From assembly GCA_033439765.1 (NCBI GenBank), contig JAULSN010000002.1, positions 558,001 through 622,000 on the forward strand: DNA of 64,000 nucleotides, written 5' to 3'. Below, piece by piece: positions 54,164 to 64,000 of this stretch. How positions within the stretch are numbered: position 1 is the stretch's first letter; each line of letters opens with the position of its first letter. This stretch comes from Lasiosphaeria ovina. Lineage: Eukaryota; Ascomycota; Sordariomycetes; Sordariales; Lasiosphaeriaceae. Under the pieces are notes generated by a model. It did no database searches. It had not been told where the DNA came from and worked only from the letters and a program-made list of their open reading frames with translations. The position numbers and the translations under genes were made by a program.

Positions 54164-55329
54164 TCAGATCGTGGAGCGGGACTGGCGCTTCTGGTGTCTT
54201 CTTTCTTTTCTTGACATCGGGCGGTCGGGGTTGGGCGGAGCCTCATTCTGCGGGACCGAGGGGGCTTCAGCTTGAACTGGCTCGAGTATCCAGCAGAGAT
54301 CCGGCATCTCGCTCTTGGGGCGTATGATGATTCGAACCTTACACATCAGGCGACGGCCGAAAATACCGGGGTACGACGAGAGCATCCACCCAACGCCCTT
54401 CCCGTTTTCGCTGGCCAGCAACGCGTAGAACCCGTTGTGGTTGGTACCGAACTCGCGCCCAAGATGCCCTTCACCCGAACCATCCAGGGCAGCAACCAGT
54501 TGCTGTGTCATCTGCAGAGCTTGTGAGTATCATATCAGCCAAGTGGCTTACACCTCCAAAGTGATGGAGCCAAGCCCAAGCAAGCCAACCAGGCAAGCCG
54601 AGCCTGTCTGGCTGACCAGAGCCATGTCAGAGCCAACCGTGGGGTCTATTGGCTTGTTTGGCGCGATCACAGCGTGGGGATGGGTGTAGGGTGCGTGATG
54701 TTCATACCTTGTTGGAGATGCTCCACCTCCAGATTGCCTCCAGGCCAGACAGGTCGCCATTGGTCAAGGTCATGACCCGGGTACAGCATGCAGCCATTAG
54801 GTCGGACCAAAACAGCCTCTCTGGTCGCTCCCACAAGGTATCTCGAGTGGCGTCATTGAAGGCGCAAAGCACAGCTTTGCCCTCGGCGTGCACCCAGTTC
54901 TGGTAGGGGGTTTGCTGGTCCTCGGGCGGTGCGTTGACCGGGGTCGAGTTTAGCACCTCGATAAAGACAAATTTGCCATGGTGGCCCGCGTCTCGGAGGA
55001 GGTTGTTCGTCGAGGAGTCTAGCGGCGGTTCATCGGGCGGGTCATGTTGTGTGTAATAATGCGGAGGAAGGTCACTACTCGACGTTGAAGCACTTGTAAT
55101 TAGCAAAAGCCCTCCCTCCGTGTACTTGCGTATAAGTATATAGCCTGGCCGGGCCGGGCCAGCCCCAGATCGGTACCAGGCTGAGCTCCAGGAGAACGGG
55201 GACGTACGGCAAGCTCTTCGGCGAATGCGAGCGGAACTCCAACTCGGCAAGGAACTTGCCGTACAGGGCCCGGCCCTTAGCTGCGTACACGGCGAGGGTT
55301 ACTTCGGCAGGGGAGGGATTCGAAGCCAT
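54164..55329 (-). CDS. Unrecognised three-exon protein, 284 aa
   Basis: Model: exon 1 55329-55208 (ATG, MASNPSPAEVTLAVYAAKGR), exon 2 55092-54709+1 (to 54708), exon 3 54511-54164. Introns are 55093-55207 (GTACGT donor, CTAAT near the AG) and 54512-54707 (GTATGA donor, CTCTGCAG acceptor, phase 0). The sum is 855 bp, an exact multiple of three. The product has GKFVFIEVLNSTP, NWVHAEGKAVLCAFNDATRD and GLEAIWRWSISNK, then over the splice TQQLVAALDGSGEGHLGREF and a basic end RKERRHQKRQSRSTI. The second intron is well supported; the first is phase-consistent but less certain. No known domain recognised. Confidence 0.6.
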
Positions 55330-55997
55330 GGTCACACAAAGAAACACCAGGTCTGAGGCGCTGGGATGATCAAATGCCGGTCTGGTCAACAAGTATGTCA
55401 TGAACCAGACCAGACGGACATCGTGCAGGGATAGCGCCCACGTCCAGTCAAGTTCATCATCAGAGTTCCTTCCATTAGTTCTCCTTACTCCTTCCGAATG
55501 GATAAAAATACTGGCCTCGCCTCGTTCTTCCCCAAAATGTTAGTTGATCTTGTGGAAGGCACCAGAGACCATATCTAACCATCCTCGGGACCGAGTTCTG
55601 ATCAAGCGCGTATCTAAAGAAGACAGGCGCTACCCGCGATTTGAGGCTTCACGGTCCGTGGCAGCTTCCCTCCATTCCCGGCACCTGGGAGCGAAGCCTG
55701 GGACCCTTGACAGTTGCCGAGGCCAAGTTTGGACGCGTTCGTCACGTCGTTTACCCCAAGCCCGGCGTTTCGTTCTATGGGGATTGGAAAGCTGGAAGAA
55801 CAGGTTGACCTTTGAAAGTAGAGTTTGTCTTAAATGGGGGGCCGACTTACCGAGATGGGTAGTAAACAAGTGCACATACGCTCCCTATTAATAAGGGCAT
55901 CCCTATCCCTTAACTCACTAAATATGGCCTTCGCTAGGAGGGTAGAGACTAAGATCTAGACGGTAAGCTGAACAGCTATATCGTTACAACCTCGGTA
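55330..55997. other. Intergenic stretch
   Basis: No supported gene; presumed promoter of the minus-strand gene at 55329. Confidence 0.4.
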
Positions 55998-56324
55998 ATG
56001 GTCATAGTAAGGAAGAACGTTACAACAGCAGCCACGGACTTTCGCGTCGAGACACGTCTCGACCAGCAAGGGATTAAAGACCGGCAAAAAGCAGAACTGC
56101 GCGCACTCGAGATCATTTACAGCCTCCAAAACCAACAACAGCCCTGGCGACGTAATCCTGGTAAACCCGCGCTGCAGAATCTTGGAACTGTCATACTCTC
56201 CAAAGGCCGGCTTGCTGTCTACCCTAACGTCATGTAACACCGATTGCAGCCTATAAAACTCGTTGAACCAGCCCAATATGGCTACCAATACCTTCATACC
56301 CTCCACCTGGTTGATCCTCACTAA
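55998..56324 (+). pseudogene. Fragment resembling the C-terminus of DUF4246 proteins
   Basis: The plus-strand reading contains ALQNLGTVILSKGRLAVYPNV, then TAA (56235-56237), then HRLQPIKLVEPAQYGY and LHLVDPH before another TAA. DUF4246 proteins end with a pattern like QDLGSV..GRL..FPN..QHRV.PF.L.DP....LFLVDPH, so the first stop replaces Gln (CAA to TAA). The fragment covers less than a fifth of the family length. Recognition is from memory of the pattern. Confidence 0.5.
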
Positions 56325-57600
56325 CGTTAGTCAATTATATTTAATTACAAGGTAAAGAGAAAAGAAGACAAGAGAGAAACTATCCAACGCGTAGTAACTA
56401 CCGTTGTGGGCAATTATTCTAGTTTTACTACATATATATACCACACCGCTTTCGGTAAGGCAGCGGATTCAGACACAAAGTGTGGGGCCCAGTAGCAGCC
56501 ACCATTCCGTAATATACGCGCTCACCCAACTCCTGTTCAGGTAGCCGTTTCCTGTGACGCGTCTCCTTACTTTGAAAGGCGGTGATTTAGTATTGTATTC
56601 GTAAGCTTACATAGTACCAGCATTATTAGTCAACGTTCAGAGCAGTTAGTAACCCCCTTTTCGTGACTTTCTCCTTTGGCAATCTCAAGTCGAGTGCTGA
56701 ACCGTTATTCTTTTTTTTTTATTTTTTTTTTATTTTTTTATATTTATATTTATTAAATTTTTTTGAGAAAAAGGGATAATTCAACTTGGGCGCAAGGGGA
56801 TCAGCGAGAGTGTTAAATGGCAGGTTTTTTCTCTGGCTTTTGACTGTGGTGGCGGCGGCGGTGGTGGTGGTGGTGGTATGTGGTGATACGAGGACCCAAA
56901 ACTGGGTCCTCGCAAGTCCACGGCCATTTCGGACCGTGGCAACTGTAGCCGAGACAGCCCATAACTGTGACCCCCTCGCTCAGTCTAGCTCAGTCTGGCT
57001 CAGGCCAAGGCGGCAACCGCTCAGTTCCGAAGAAGGAAAGGGAAATTCATGGTGTCGATTTTGGGGTCGTGAACTGGCTGTTTTTGGACAGAGGAATAAG
57101 AACGGGAACCTTTGGAGCGTCTTTCGAAATCCTTGGTTATATGGCTAACATGGTGGTGATTAATTAGAAGCTGCGCAGCGTGCTTAAAAAGTCAGCTCTC
57201 AAGAGTACCTCTGGGTGGCGTGATACGAGTCTAAGTCCAGAGGTTAGAATTCCGTTCAGAATACAGGCTCAGCACTCATCCCGTGACTTTAGCGAGACGG
57301 ACGAAAAGTTACGCGACAAATGCTATCGGAGCGGTGAAGTGCAGCTTGAAGGCTTGGAGGAAGATCTTAGAGAAGCCTTGAGAATAGGCAGATGCAAACA
57401 CGAAGGCAAAAAAATCAAATCGGAAGAAGAAGTAATATTTTTACAGTAACGTATATTATTTTGCATAAATAGAAATAAATACAAGCAACTTGAATAAAAC
57501 TGTAAGGCTCGATTGTCTCCTAATCAACTTCTATCTCTTCAGCAGCACTCTTTCACTTTTCGCGAAAGGCTGAATGCAGTTCATTCTAACCTAAGGCAGT
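56325..57600. other. AT-rich and low-complexity stretch
   Basis: About 56711-56770 is a long T/A run. A plus-strand ORF at 57180-57449 lacks an ATG at its start and has no domain signal. No supported gene. Confidence 0.4.
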
Positions 57601-57699
57601 GTTGCTAGCCTTGTCAGCGAAACGTTACAGATTAGTTTGACGCCATTCCAACCAGTCTGCCACGTTCAGAAAGGCGCTGGTTGCTGCTTCGTCGGCTAC

Positions 57700-57810
57700 T
57701 TCGGTCCCAAAGGAAAATTATTACATTGCTCTCTTATCTGCCGAGTTCTTGTAGGGAGAATGAATTCGTGTTCGCTGACCCTCCGAATGCGCCCCCGGAG
57801 GCCCGTGTTC
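57700..57810 (+). repeat. Duplicated block, copy 1 (partner about 58665-58765)
   Basis: Blocks such as TATT/ATTA..CATT..CT, CTGCCGAGT.CTT, GAAT.A..ATTCGT.TTCG and CGA.CG occur in the same order in both segments, on either side of the orphan family copy at 58277. Confidence 0.5.
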
Positions 57811-57832
57811 AGCTCCACTTCCTGACTTGCCA

Positions 57833-57882
57833 GGTAGCGTATTTTAAAACAGAGCGTATTTTAAAACAGAGCGTATTTTAAA
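57833..57882 (+). repeat. 17-bp tandem repeat, about three units
   Basis: Unit AGCGTATTTTAAAACAG, repeated three times with the last unit diverging. It lies just before the duplicated upstream region. Confidence 0.85.
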
Positions 57883-57884
57883 AT

Positions 57885-58085
57885 TTCACTGCTTCCCGCC
57901 AATCAGGGGCGGACAAGAACAGACGACGGTCCGTTGTTCTGGCCGGGTGCGCTCCATGTAACCCAGCGAAAACAAGAGGCGGCCAACATCATGGCCACCA
58001 AAACTCGTCCCATAGATCAGGTCCGGAATCTCAGGTGCGGCGTCATAATAGTACAAGTAGCAAGCCTCGGAGCCTTGCTTCCACT
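57885..58085 (+). repeat. Duplicated upstream region, copy 2 (partner 23989-24215)
   Basis: Same ordered blocks as at 23989-24215, including CCCGCCAATCAGGGGC and ACTCGTCCCATA, about 190 bp before ATG 58277. Confidence 0.8.
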
Positions 58086-58276
58086 CCTGTTATTTCTCCA
58101 GTTCTCTTACAACTTCTCAGCGGCTGCTTCTCAAGACACGCTTGCTCCTCGCCATAATTGCCAATAATTTATCTACCTACCTAGCTAATTGCACAACAAG
58201 TTTCCAATTAGCTCAGTCACAGTGACTTCAATAACAATCCAATTCATCCTCGCCTCACTCACGCTTTCACACCATT

Positions 58277-58519
58277 ATGTCAGCAAAACCCGCTCCGACA
58301 CAAAAGACGACGGCAGTACAGCCTCCCGCAGTGGGAAGCGCGTTAGCTAGCGAACCGTCCGCCGGACATGTAACGAAGCCTTGGGGCACGTTCTTATGCA
58401 AAGAGTAGAAACCATACATCCCTCGCAGGACTCTAGAAGCATCCGTCTCTTTTCGGTAGACTCCAAAGGGGTCCAACGCTATCGTTCGTGCAAAATACAA
58501 GACTGTTATACGTGGGGGG
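58277..58519 (+). pseudogene. Orphan family member 2, frameshifted
   Basis: ATG 58277 (MSAKPAPTQKTTAVQPPAVG) runs 43 codons to a TAG. After a frame change the reading ends SIRLFSVDSKGVQRYRSC, then KIQDCYTWG, followed by GTATGT. This matches the exon-1 ends of the copies at 24384 and 62659. A possible acceptor (CGCGCAG) lies near 58579, but the sequence after it stops after eight codons. Interpreted as a dead copy. Confidence 0.55.
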
Positions 58520-58664
58520 TATGTCTACCCATCCATTTGCTTGGCCCCAAATTATAATGATTCTCCTCTTGCGCGCAGGTTGACTGCAAGACTCGCAACT
58601 AGGTATCTAGCAATTATTAATAGGTTGACTAACTGGCCCGGTGAGTAATGAATTAGGTTCGTAG

Positions 58665-58765
58665 TTAGTGTAAAGTATTATTTCAATTACTCCTTGGGCT
58701 GCCGAGTCCTTAGATGAATAACAAATTCGTTTTCGGCGAGCCTTCGATCACGTCAGAATTGAGGA
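58665..58765 (+). repeat. Duplicated block, copy 2 (partner about 57700-57810)
   Basis: See the partner. The spacing of about 960 bp suggests a local tandem duplication around the orphan family copy. Confidence 0.5.
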
Positions 58766-58789
58766 GGTGCAGTCTGGATGCTCTCGTGA

Positions 58790-61340
58790 CTTGACCAATG
58801 GCCAGGCAATTCTGGGATCCTTTGACGGCACGTCCCGGCCATGGATGGTCCCACTCACATTGTGCGAGGACCGACCAGCGGCCCTCAGATAAACGGGCCG
58901 CTTGTTGGTTCCTCAAAACGGGTAACCGTTTGCCAAAACCGGCAACCAGTCGACACGGAGGAAGGCCGCAACCAACGGCAACCCCGGCCTGTAGCTCCAA
59001 AAATGTCTGTTGGTGCCAAATTCCTGTCGGTCTTGATCTCAATTGCAAGGGTGACCCGCAAGTCGTGCAATTAACTGGGCCCTCCCCGTCTGTGACGGTT
59101 GGACCGTTGGGTGGCTGAGGCACTTGACCGTTGACGGCCAACACTGGCCACCAGGCTTGTTTTCGGCACCGCCGTCCGGGCCGTGCTTTTATTTTGGGAC
59201 GAAGGATTCGACCAGAACACCATGCCCATGGCCTGTCTCAGGGTCAACTCACATGGGACGGAGAGGTCCACCCCATGTCAATTGCCCTTGTCCTTCCTTG
59301 TCAGACCTGGAACAGCAAACACCAAAGATAGCAATGCAGGCCCCCCGCGAGGCTGTGCCACAGTATCACTGCCACAGTGGCTGCTTGGCACCTCCCATTT
59401 TGGGGCGTAATTAAGATTTGAATGGGCCGATGAGGTCTCGACCGGGCCGGGCCGGCATGGCAAGGCCTCGGTCTTCAAGCGGTCTTGCGGTCTTGCGGTC
59501 TGGCGGTCTGGCGGTCTGCTTGAGCCCTGGGTGTCGACCAAGGCCTCGGCCCAACATAATTGCTTGGCACGCCCGCCCAGAAGCCGTGCTGGGTGAACAT
59601 AATCAGATGATGCAACGCGGCTTCTTTGCCGTTGGCCGCAGGCCTGTTTTGGCCGCCTTGCTGAGGGTCGTGCGCTCCACGGTTTTGTTTGGGATGAAGG
59701 ATTTGGCAACAATCGGATGGTTTGTGTGTCACCAACCTCACGCACCCGCCACACGGGTCCCTGATCTTCATGACAAGTTACACTCGTTGGATCGCAATTT
59801 ACGACAAATAGGCCCACATGTATCCCTTCACCAAGGCAAGATTGCTCCCCAAACCACCCGTCCAGTTTAGTCTTGTCGAAAGGAGTCAACATTCCCCCTT
59901 CCCGACCAAGTTGCTCCTGATACCCTCACCTCAGCTCTGGTGTCCCAATTCTACTCTCCTTCCTACTCGTAAAATAGTAATCCAAAGTTCACTTCGTATC
60001 GGTATTATCACGTACCACGGTGGAAACTCGCCCATCGGACCCCAAATGGCTGTAAAACGGGCTAAACTAAGCACCCTCACACCGCAGGTCACCCCAAATC
60101 CCATAAAAGTGGTTGGGGACTCACAACTCCAAGAAGAACTCACAGCAGGGTTCAGGAGGTCCAGCGCAAAACAAAACAGTTCTGGGTGCCAAGAAAGAGG
60201 CGATAACAGGCCTGTCGGACTTGTGGGATAAAAAGAAATTGCCTCAGGGCGCTTTGCTTACTCCCGCTGCGCCTCTTACAACTCCAGAGTCTCCCATTAT
60301 CGATGCTCTTACGCCTTGGGACACGTTTCGGAAGGCTTTGACTTCTCCCACTTTGCCTCCTCCCGCTCTACATCCTCTCACTTCGCCTGCCCACCCGCCT
60401 CCTCCCACTTTGCCTCGATAGCACTTGCAAATTACGGACGACATGAACGTGGATGTGAAGATAGTCTGGCTTGAAAAGGGAATAATTACCCCTTGGCGGG
60501 TGACCAATTAAACGCAAATTAAAAGAAACACGAAAGGAAGATGTTTATCTGGTGGTGTGCTCAGATGTGGTGGGTGGACTGAGCTGATCAAGAAGGCGTC
60601 CACGTCGAAGGGCCCCCACGACGTAATCATGGAGACGTTGTGGTTGGGGGTTGTAACCATGGATACAGCTTCTGCTATTGCCCAGGCGGGCAGGCAACAT
60701 GCGGCTATTTCGTCTGCCGGTGTAGTTGAAAGACGTGCTTTGCATTTTAATGTCCTGCTATTTGCGTTCGACTAACAGGCTGAGGCGAAAATAAGTTGAT
60801 CTCAAGACTTGTGGTTGTTGAGTGCAAAGGGGAAAAGGGAACAGGCGTGCTGCACTCACTCCGTGTGAGACGGTCAGAACCTGGAACCAACCGGAAATGC
60901 AAAGTCCAGCCCAGGCCCCAGCGCAGAGGCCGTGCCACTGTGGTTACGTGGCACTTCGCGCGGCCTTTTGTTGAGGCGTAGAATGTGAACGGGCCGATGA
61001 GGTCCTGGCTGGCACGGCAATGCGTCCTCCTCGTTCCTCAAACAGGTTCTGTTTCAGCCGTCGTTGTCGCACAACCTAGGTCTAGACGTCGGGCCAACAA
61101 ACCATCGTATATAGGCACCTACCTGCCTAATTATTGTGCACAACTACCTACCCTGATGCATTCAGTTGACAACAAGCTCATGGGGCGGAAATGATGGGAT
61201 TGCACGACGTTGGCCCATGGCCGTTGGGCCTGTTTCGGGATCTTGTGCTTGCTTCGTGGCCCTGTTGGGACTTAGGATGAAGGATTTGCCAACAATCGGA
61301 TGACATTGGCCACCCACCCACGGGCCACTTTGGACCCGCG
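58790..61340. repeat. Repeat-rich stretch with diverged duplicated blocks
   Basis: Segments near 59330-59780 and 60910-61340 share ordered blocks: GG.CGTGCCAC, GGGCCGATGAGGTC, GGCACGGCAATG-like, GCCGTTGG, GGATGAAGGATTTG.CAACAATCGGATG and CACACGGG/CACGGGCC. This implies an old duplication. Rows of GTCTTGCGGTCT units occur near 59480-59520. Short ORFs on both strands are not convincing genes. Confidence 0.55.
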
Positions 61341-61670
61341 TATTTACTGGCGTCGATAAGAATGGAAGCAGGGCCTTCCGCACTTCTCCTCCCTTTGCAA
61401 GACATCGCCCCTTTACTTCCTCGTCATGACTACCTAGGTACGTTGTGTATATTAGTATCCTACCTCTTTCTCCAACCTTTAGCAAATTGCGCCGGCACTT
61501 TTATTTCAACTTCACAACAAATGGGCTCTTGCACTCCCTCCCAACTTAATGTCAATTTGGCCCCTTCCTCCAGGAGACATCGATATCGGACATGCCCCAT
61601 CCATCCAGCCCACAGTGCCCCCGACATCGTTTACGCAGCCCCTGAGACAAAATGCTGGAGCCGAGCGCGA

Positions 61671-61714
61671 CTCTTTTCTTTTCTTTTCTTTTCTTTTCTT
61701 TTCTTTTCTCTTCT
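61671..61714 (+). repeat. CTTTT microsatellite
   Basis: About eight units of TTTTC. Confidence 0.9.
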
Positions 61715-62017
61715 AAGATTCCATTTGCTTACATCCCCGCCCTTCGCTGATGCTACTCCGAGGTAAGGGGTAATGACGCCGGCTTGGTGGCTTGAGTTCG
61801 CAAGTACCTTCCTGGCTATGAAAAACGCGACCAGCGCGCCGAAACAAGAAACTCTAGCCCTTCAAACTCATCGTGAAACTCCAACAACCGCTTGGGTAGC
61901 CCACTCCCCACCGGGTCCGATCGCTGCCGAGATATTCACACCATCTAGTTCCGAGACCCGTTTAACCAATTCATCCGTCATCGGGCACTCACAGCCAAAC
62001 CAAGCCCTGTACCCTCG

Positions 62018-62659
62018 TCATTGAATAACAGGGTGAAAGAAATAGGGCAGAGTAGTGTCTTGGACCTGGGCGATATCATTGCAGAGGTGAGCCTCCCAGT
62101 TGTGTTCCAGCACATCTTTCTCGTGGACTTTGTTGTTGTAAAAATGGAACGTCCTTAGCTTGAATTTCATAGTCATGATGTCCTTTTTCCAGCTCGTTGT
62201 GGTGCTTTTGTTGAATAATAGGTCCTTTGCGAAAGCATCGCGGATCCCCTACAATTAACGCCAAAGCGAGTTAAAAAGAGAAGAAGTGAAAATAGTATAA
62301 TTATCTCGCGTTATGCCCACACATGGTCGGACGGGTAAGGTATCCAATGTAAGGGGTAACTATACCTGCCAAGTACTGCATTCTTGAACATTGGTGCACA
62401 CAACTTGATCGTGCCTATTGTCGTCGTGCCAAGTGATATCAATTTTTCTTGGTTTCGGTGTGGCCGCAGCACCCGATGCTGGCGTTACTTGGGTGCGGTT
62501 GCTGCTACCAACTTCCAGTTTTGGTTTCTGGGCAGATGGGGTGCTGGAGGTACTGTCGGTGCTATTGCTCCGCTCATCTCTGCTTCGTTTGAGTTTTTCG
62601 CCGTCCCTCTTGCCGTCGGTGGCGGACAGGGTGTCGTGGCCGCTGCCGGATGTGGACAT
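62018..62659 (-). CDS. Orphan family member 3, intact two-exon gene, 174 aa
   Basis: Exon 1 62659-62366 and exon 2 62248-62018 surround a 117-bp intron (GTATAG donor, TTGTAG acceptor, phase 0). The ATG at 62659 is used; the frame upstream has only TTG. Residues 1-70 are Ser/Thr/Lys-rich and probably disordered (MSTSGSGHDTLSATDGKRDG). They are followed by KIDITWHDDNRHDQVVC and TNVQECSTWQ at the exon end. Exon 2 codes GIRDAFAKDLLFNKSTTTSW, KKDIMTMKFKLRTFHFYNN and EHNWEAHLCND, ending YFFHPVIQ. The second half looks like a compact folded alpha/beta domain. No known family recognised. The clean splice and relatives at 24384 and 58277 argue that it is a real gene. Confidence 0.7.
62249..62365 (-). 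other. Intron of orphan family member 3
   Basis: 117 bp. The splice joins TGG CAG to GGG ATC in phase 0 and extends the frame by 76 codons. Confidence 0.7.
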
Positions 62660-63814
62660 GTCCAAGGTAAGAAATCGGGCAAATGAAATTGCGTATCGAG
62701 GTGGCCTTGAAATGGAAAGGAGGTGTAAATGGAATGTAACGAACGAGGAGAGTTAAGCAAGCAAACATGGTTGAAGGGTTTGCCACCTATTTATCCCCAG
62801 GATGGTCGAGGCACAAAAGCGAGCAATTCGGCTTTTTGGGGGGCGACTATAGTGGCCCATAATGAGGCATTGGATCTGACCTGTTTTGTGTTGAGGCGAG
62901 ATGACTTCGCCCAACGACGAAACACACTAAACGGGTCAAAAAGGGGCCGACGGCCAGCAACTCGTTTTGCCCCTGCCGAGTCTGCTTGACACCCCCCCCT
63001 CCCCTATCTAGTTCTAAATAATTAACGGGGGACCGAAGGGAGAACCAAATGCCAAGAGGCAACAGACGGTCAGTTTGGGGGTTTCCGTGTATAGGTAGTT
63101 TAAAAAGTGGCCAGCAAGTTTCACATGCCGAATGTCGGGTTCCCAACTGCATCGCCCGAAACAACTGCGCCGGAATCCAGGCCGGAAACGCCACCACTGT
63201 ACCCGTAACACTGGGTAGCGTTTATAGTCCAGCCCCTGGCGATTCTTCACGAGAGGAACTCTTGTTATTTACATGCAGTGTTAGTGAGTTCTTGTCCTGA
63301 GCTGCAGGTAAAATGCACATGCGTGGAGGTGTTTTGTATGATAATTAAATGGTGATAAGATAGATAATAACTTGATGGTGGCCGTTTCTTTCATTTCCTC
63401 ACACGGTCATATAGTTATTCATCAACGGGCCAATGGTATCAGGGTTTGTTAATACGGATACGTTTACGTGTATTGATGGCTGCTCGCGTCTTGGCAGAGG
63501 CGTGGAAACTAGGTCGCTGTTTCGTCTCGTCCCAACCATGATCCATGGGCCCTGTTCAACCGGGCAGGGCACAGCAAACATACCAGCTAGTGCAGCCTGT
63601 TCCTTCCGGTCAACCATGTTTGTGATCAGAACTGTCAAGTTAAGACGGTTTCACGGCCGGTGCGGCGTTCGCCGGCCTTGGGTCAGAAGAAGTTAAGCTT
63701 CAAATTCTTCCCATATTAACTAGCACATATTACCCATTATTAACTAAAGACGTATTTGGGAACCAGGCTAGCCGGTGACAGTGCTGCGGTGGCCGCTTTT
63801 GGCCAGACTTGGCC
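62660..63814. other. Intergenic stretch
   Basis: No supported gene. It contains the presumed promoter of the orphan gene at 62659. The duplicated upstream block of the other two copies was not found here. Confidence 0.4.
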
Positions 63815-64000
63815 TCAGACTCTAAGGTCCGAACCCCGTCCTTGGATTGGTCCCGTTGTTGGGACAATGAACAGATTGTGGCCTCGAATGATCGCCTCGT
63901 CCTCGTGTTCCTTGCCGTCTATTTTGTACGGGATTCTGCCGTTGCTGCTCTTCTTCGGCAGCTGCCAGATGTATTGGGCGACATTGACTTCCAGTTCGCC
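63815..64000 (-). CDS. Partial gene at the right edge, C-terminal 61 codons
   Basis: Open minus-strand frame from the window edge to TGA 63817-63815. It reads GELEVNVAQYIWQLPKKSSN, then YKIDGKEHEDEAIIRGHNLF and IVPTTGPIQGRGSDLRV. The sequence looks like real protein but no family is recognised. The start lies outside the window. Confidence 0.45.
   Translation of the reverse strand, partial: GELEVNVAQYIWQLPKKSSNGRIPYKIDGKEHEDEAIIRGHNLFIVPTTGPIQGRGSDLRV

Noticed and set aside
57180..57449. Charged plus-strand ORF
   Set aside because: No ATG at its beginning, no splice support and no domain; could be chance in an AT-mixed region.

Overview
This window looks like a filamentous ascomycete chromosome segment (Pezizomycotina, probably Sordariomycetes). 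The signs are short GT-AG introns with CTAAC/CTGAC-type branch points, a HET-domain protein, a CAP59/CMT1-type mannosyltransferase, an Old Yellow Enzyme, and transposons carrying CpA-to-TpA mutations of the kind made by repeat-induced point mutation (RIP).

Layout. 0-6.7 kb: a full-length Ty1/copia retrotransposon (81-5725; identical 173-bp LTRs, target duplication CATTC) splits an Old Yellow Enzyme gene that runs on the minus strand from 6704 off the left edge. 8.2-16.1 kb: host genes, namely a HET-domain protein, an acidic KDE-repeat protein and a three-exon CMT1/CAP59 mannosyltransferase. 17.8-22.7 kb: a small secreted protein, a broken kinase-like gene, two G-domain-protein fragments lying tail to tail, and a secreted CAP/PR-1 protein. 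25.0-48.0 kb: a nested transposon block. A Fot1/pogo-type DNA transposon (25027-47978, TA target) is split by gypsy element A (25836-40169) and gypsy element C (40671-47418). Gypsy A is itself split by gypsy element B (30814-36888). All LTR pairs and 5-bp target duplications are visible, and all three gypsies are chromodomain elements. 48.3-64 kb: a second, truncated Fot-like copy, two unrecognised host genes (49546-50697 and 54164-55329), relics, and a repeat-rich stretch ending in a partial gene at the right edge.

Mutation signature. Every LTR mismatch I found, most premature stops, the YxDD-to-YxDN change in all four reverse transcriptases, the Asp-to-Asn change in the Fot transposase and the Cys-to-Tyr changes in zinc knuckles fit TpG/CpA to TpA transitions. 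The transposons are therefore inactivated in a common way. The copia copy is odd because its LTRs are identical while its reading frames carry eight stops.

The least explained signal is a small gene family with at least three copies (24384, 58277 and 62659 on the minus strand). One copy is an intact two-exon gene of 174 codons. The other two lack a recognisable second exon but share a duplicated upstream region. I recognise no known domain in it.
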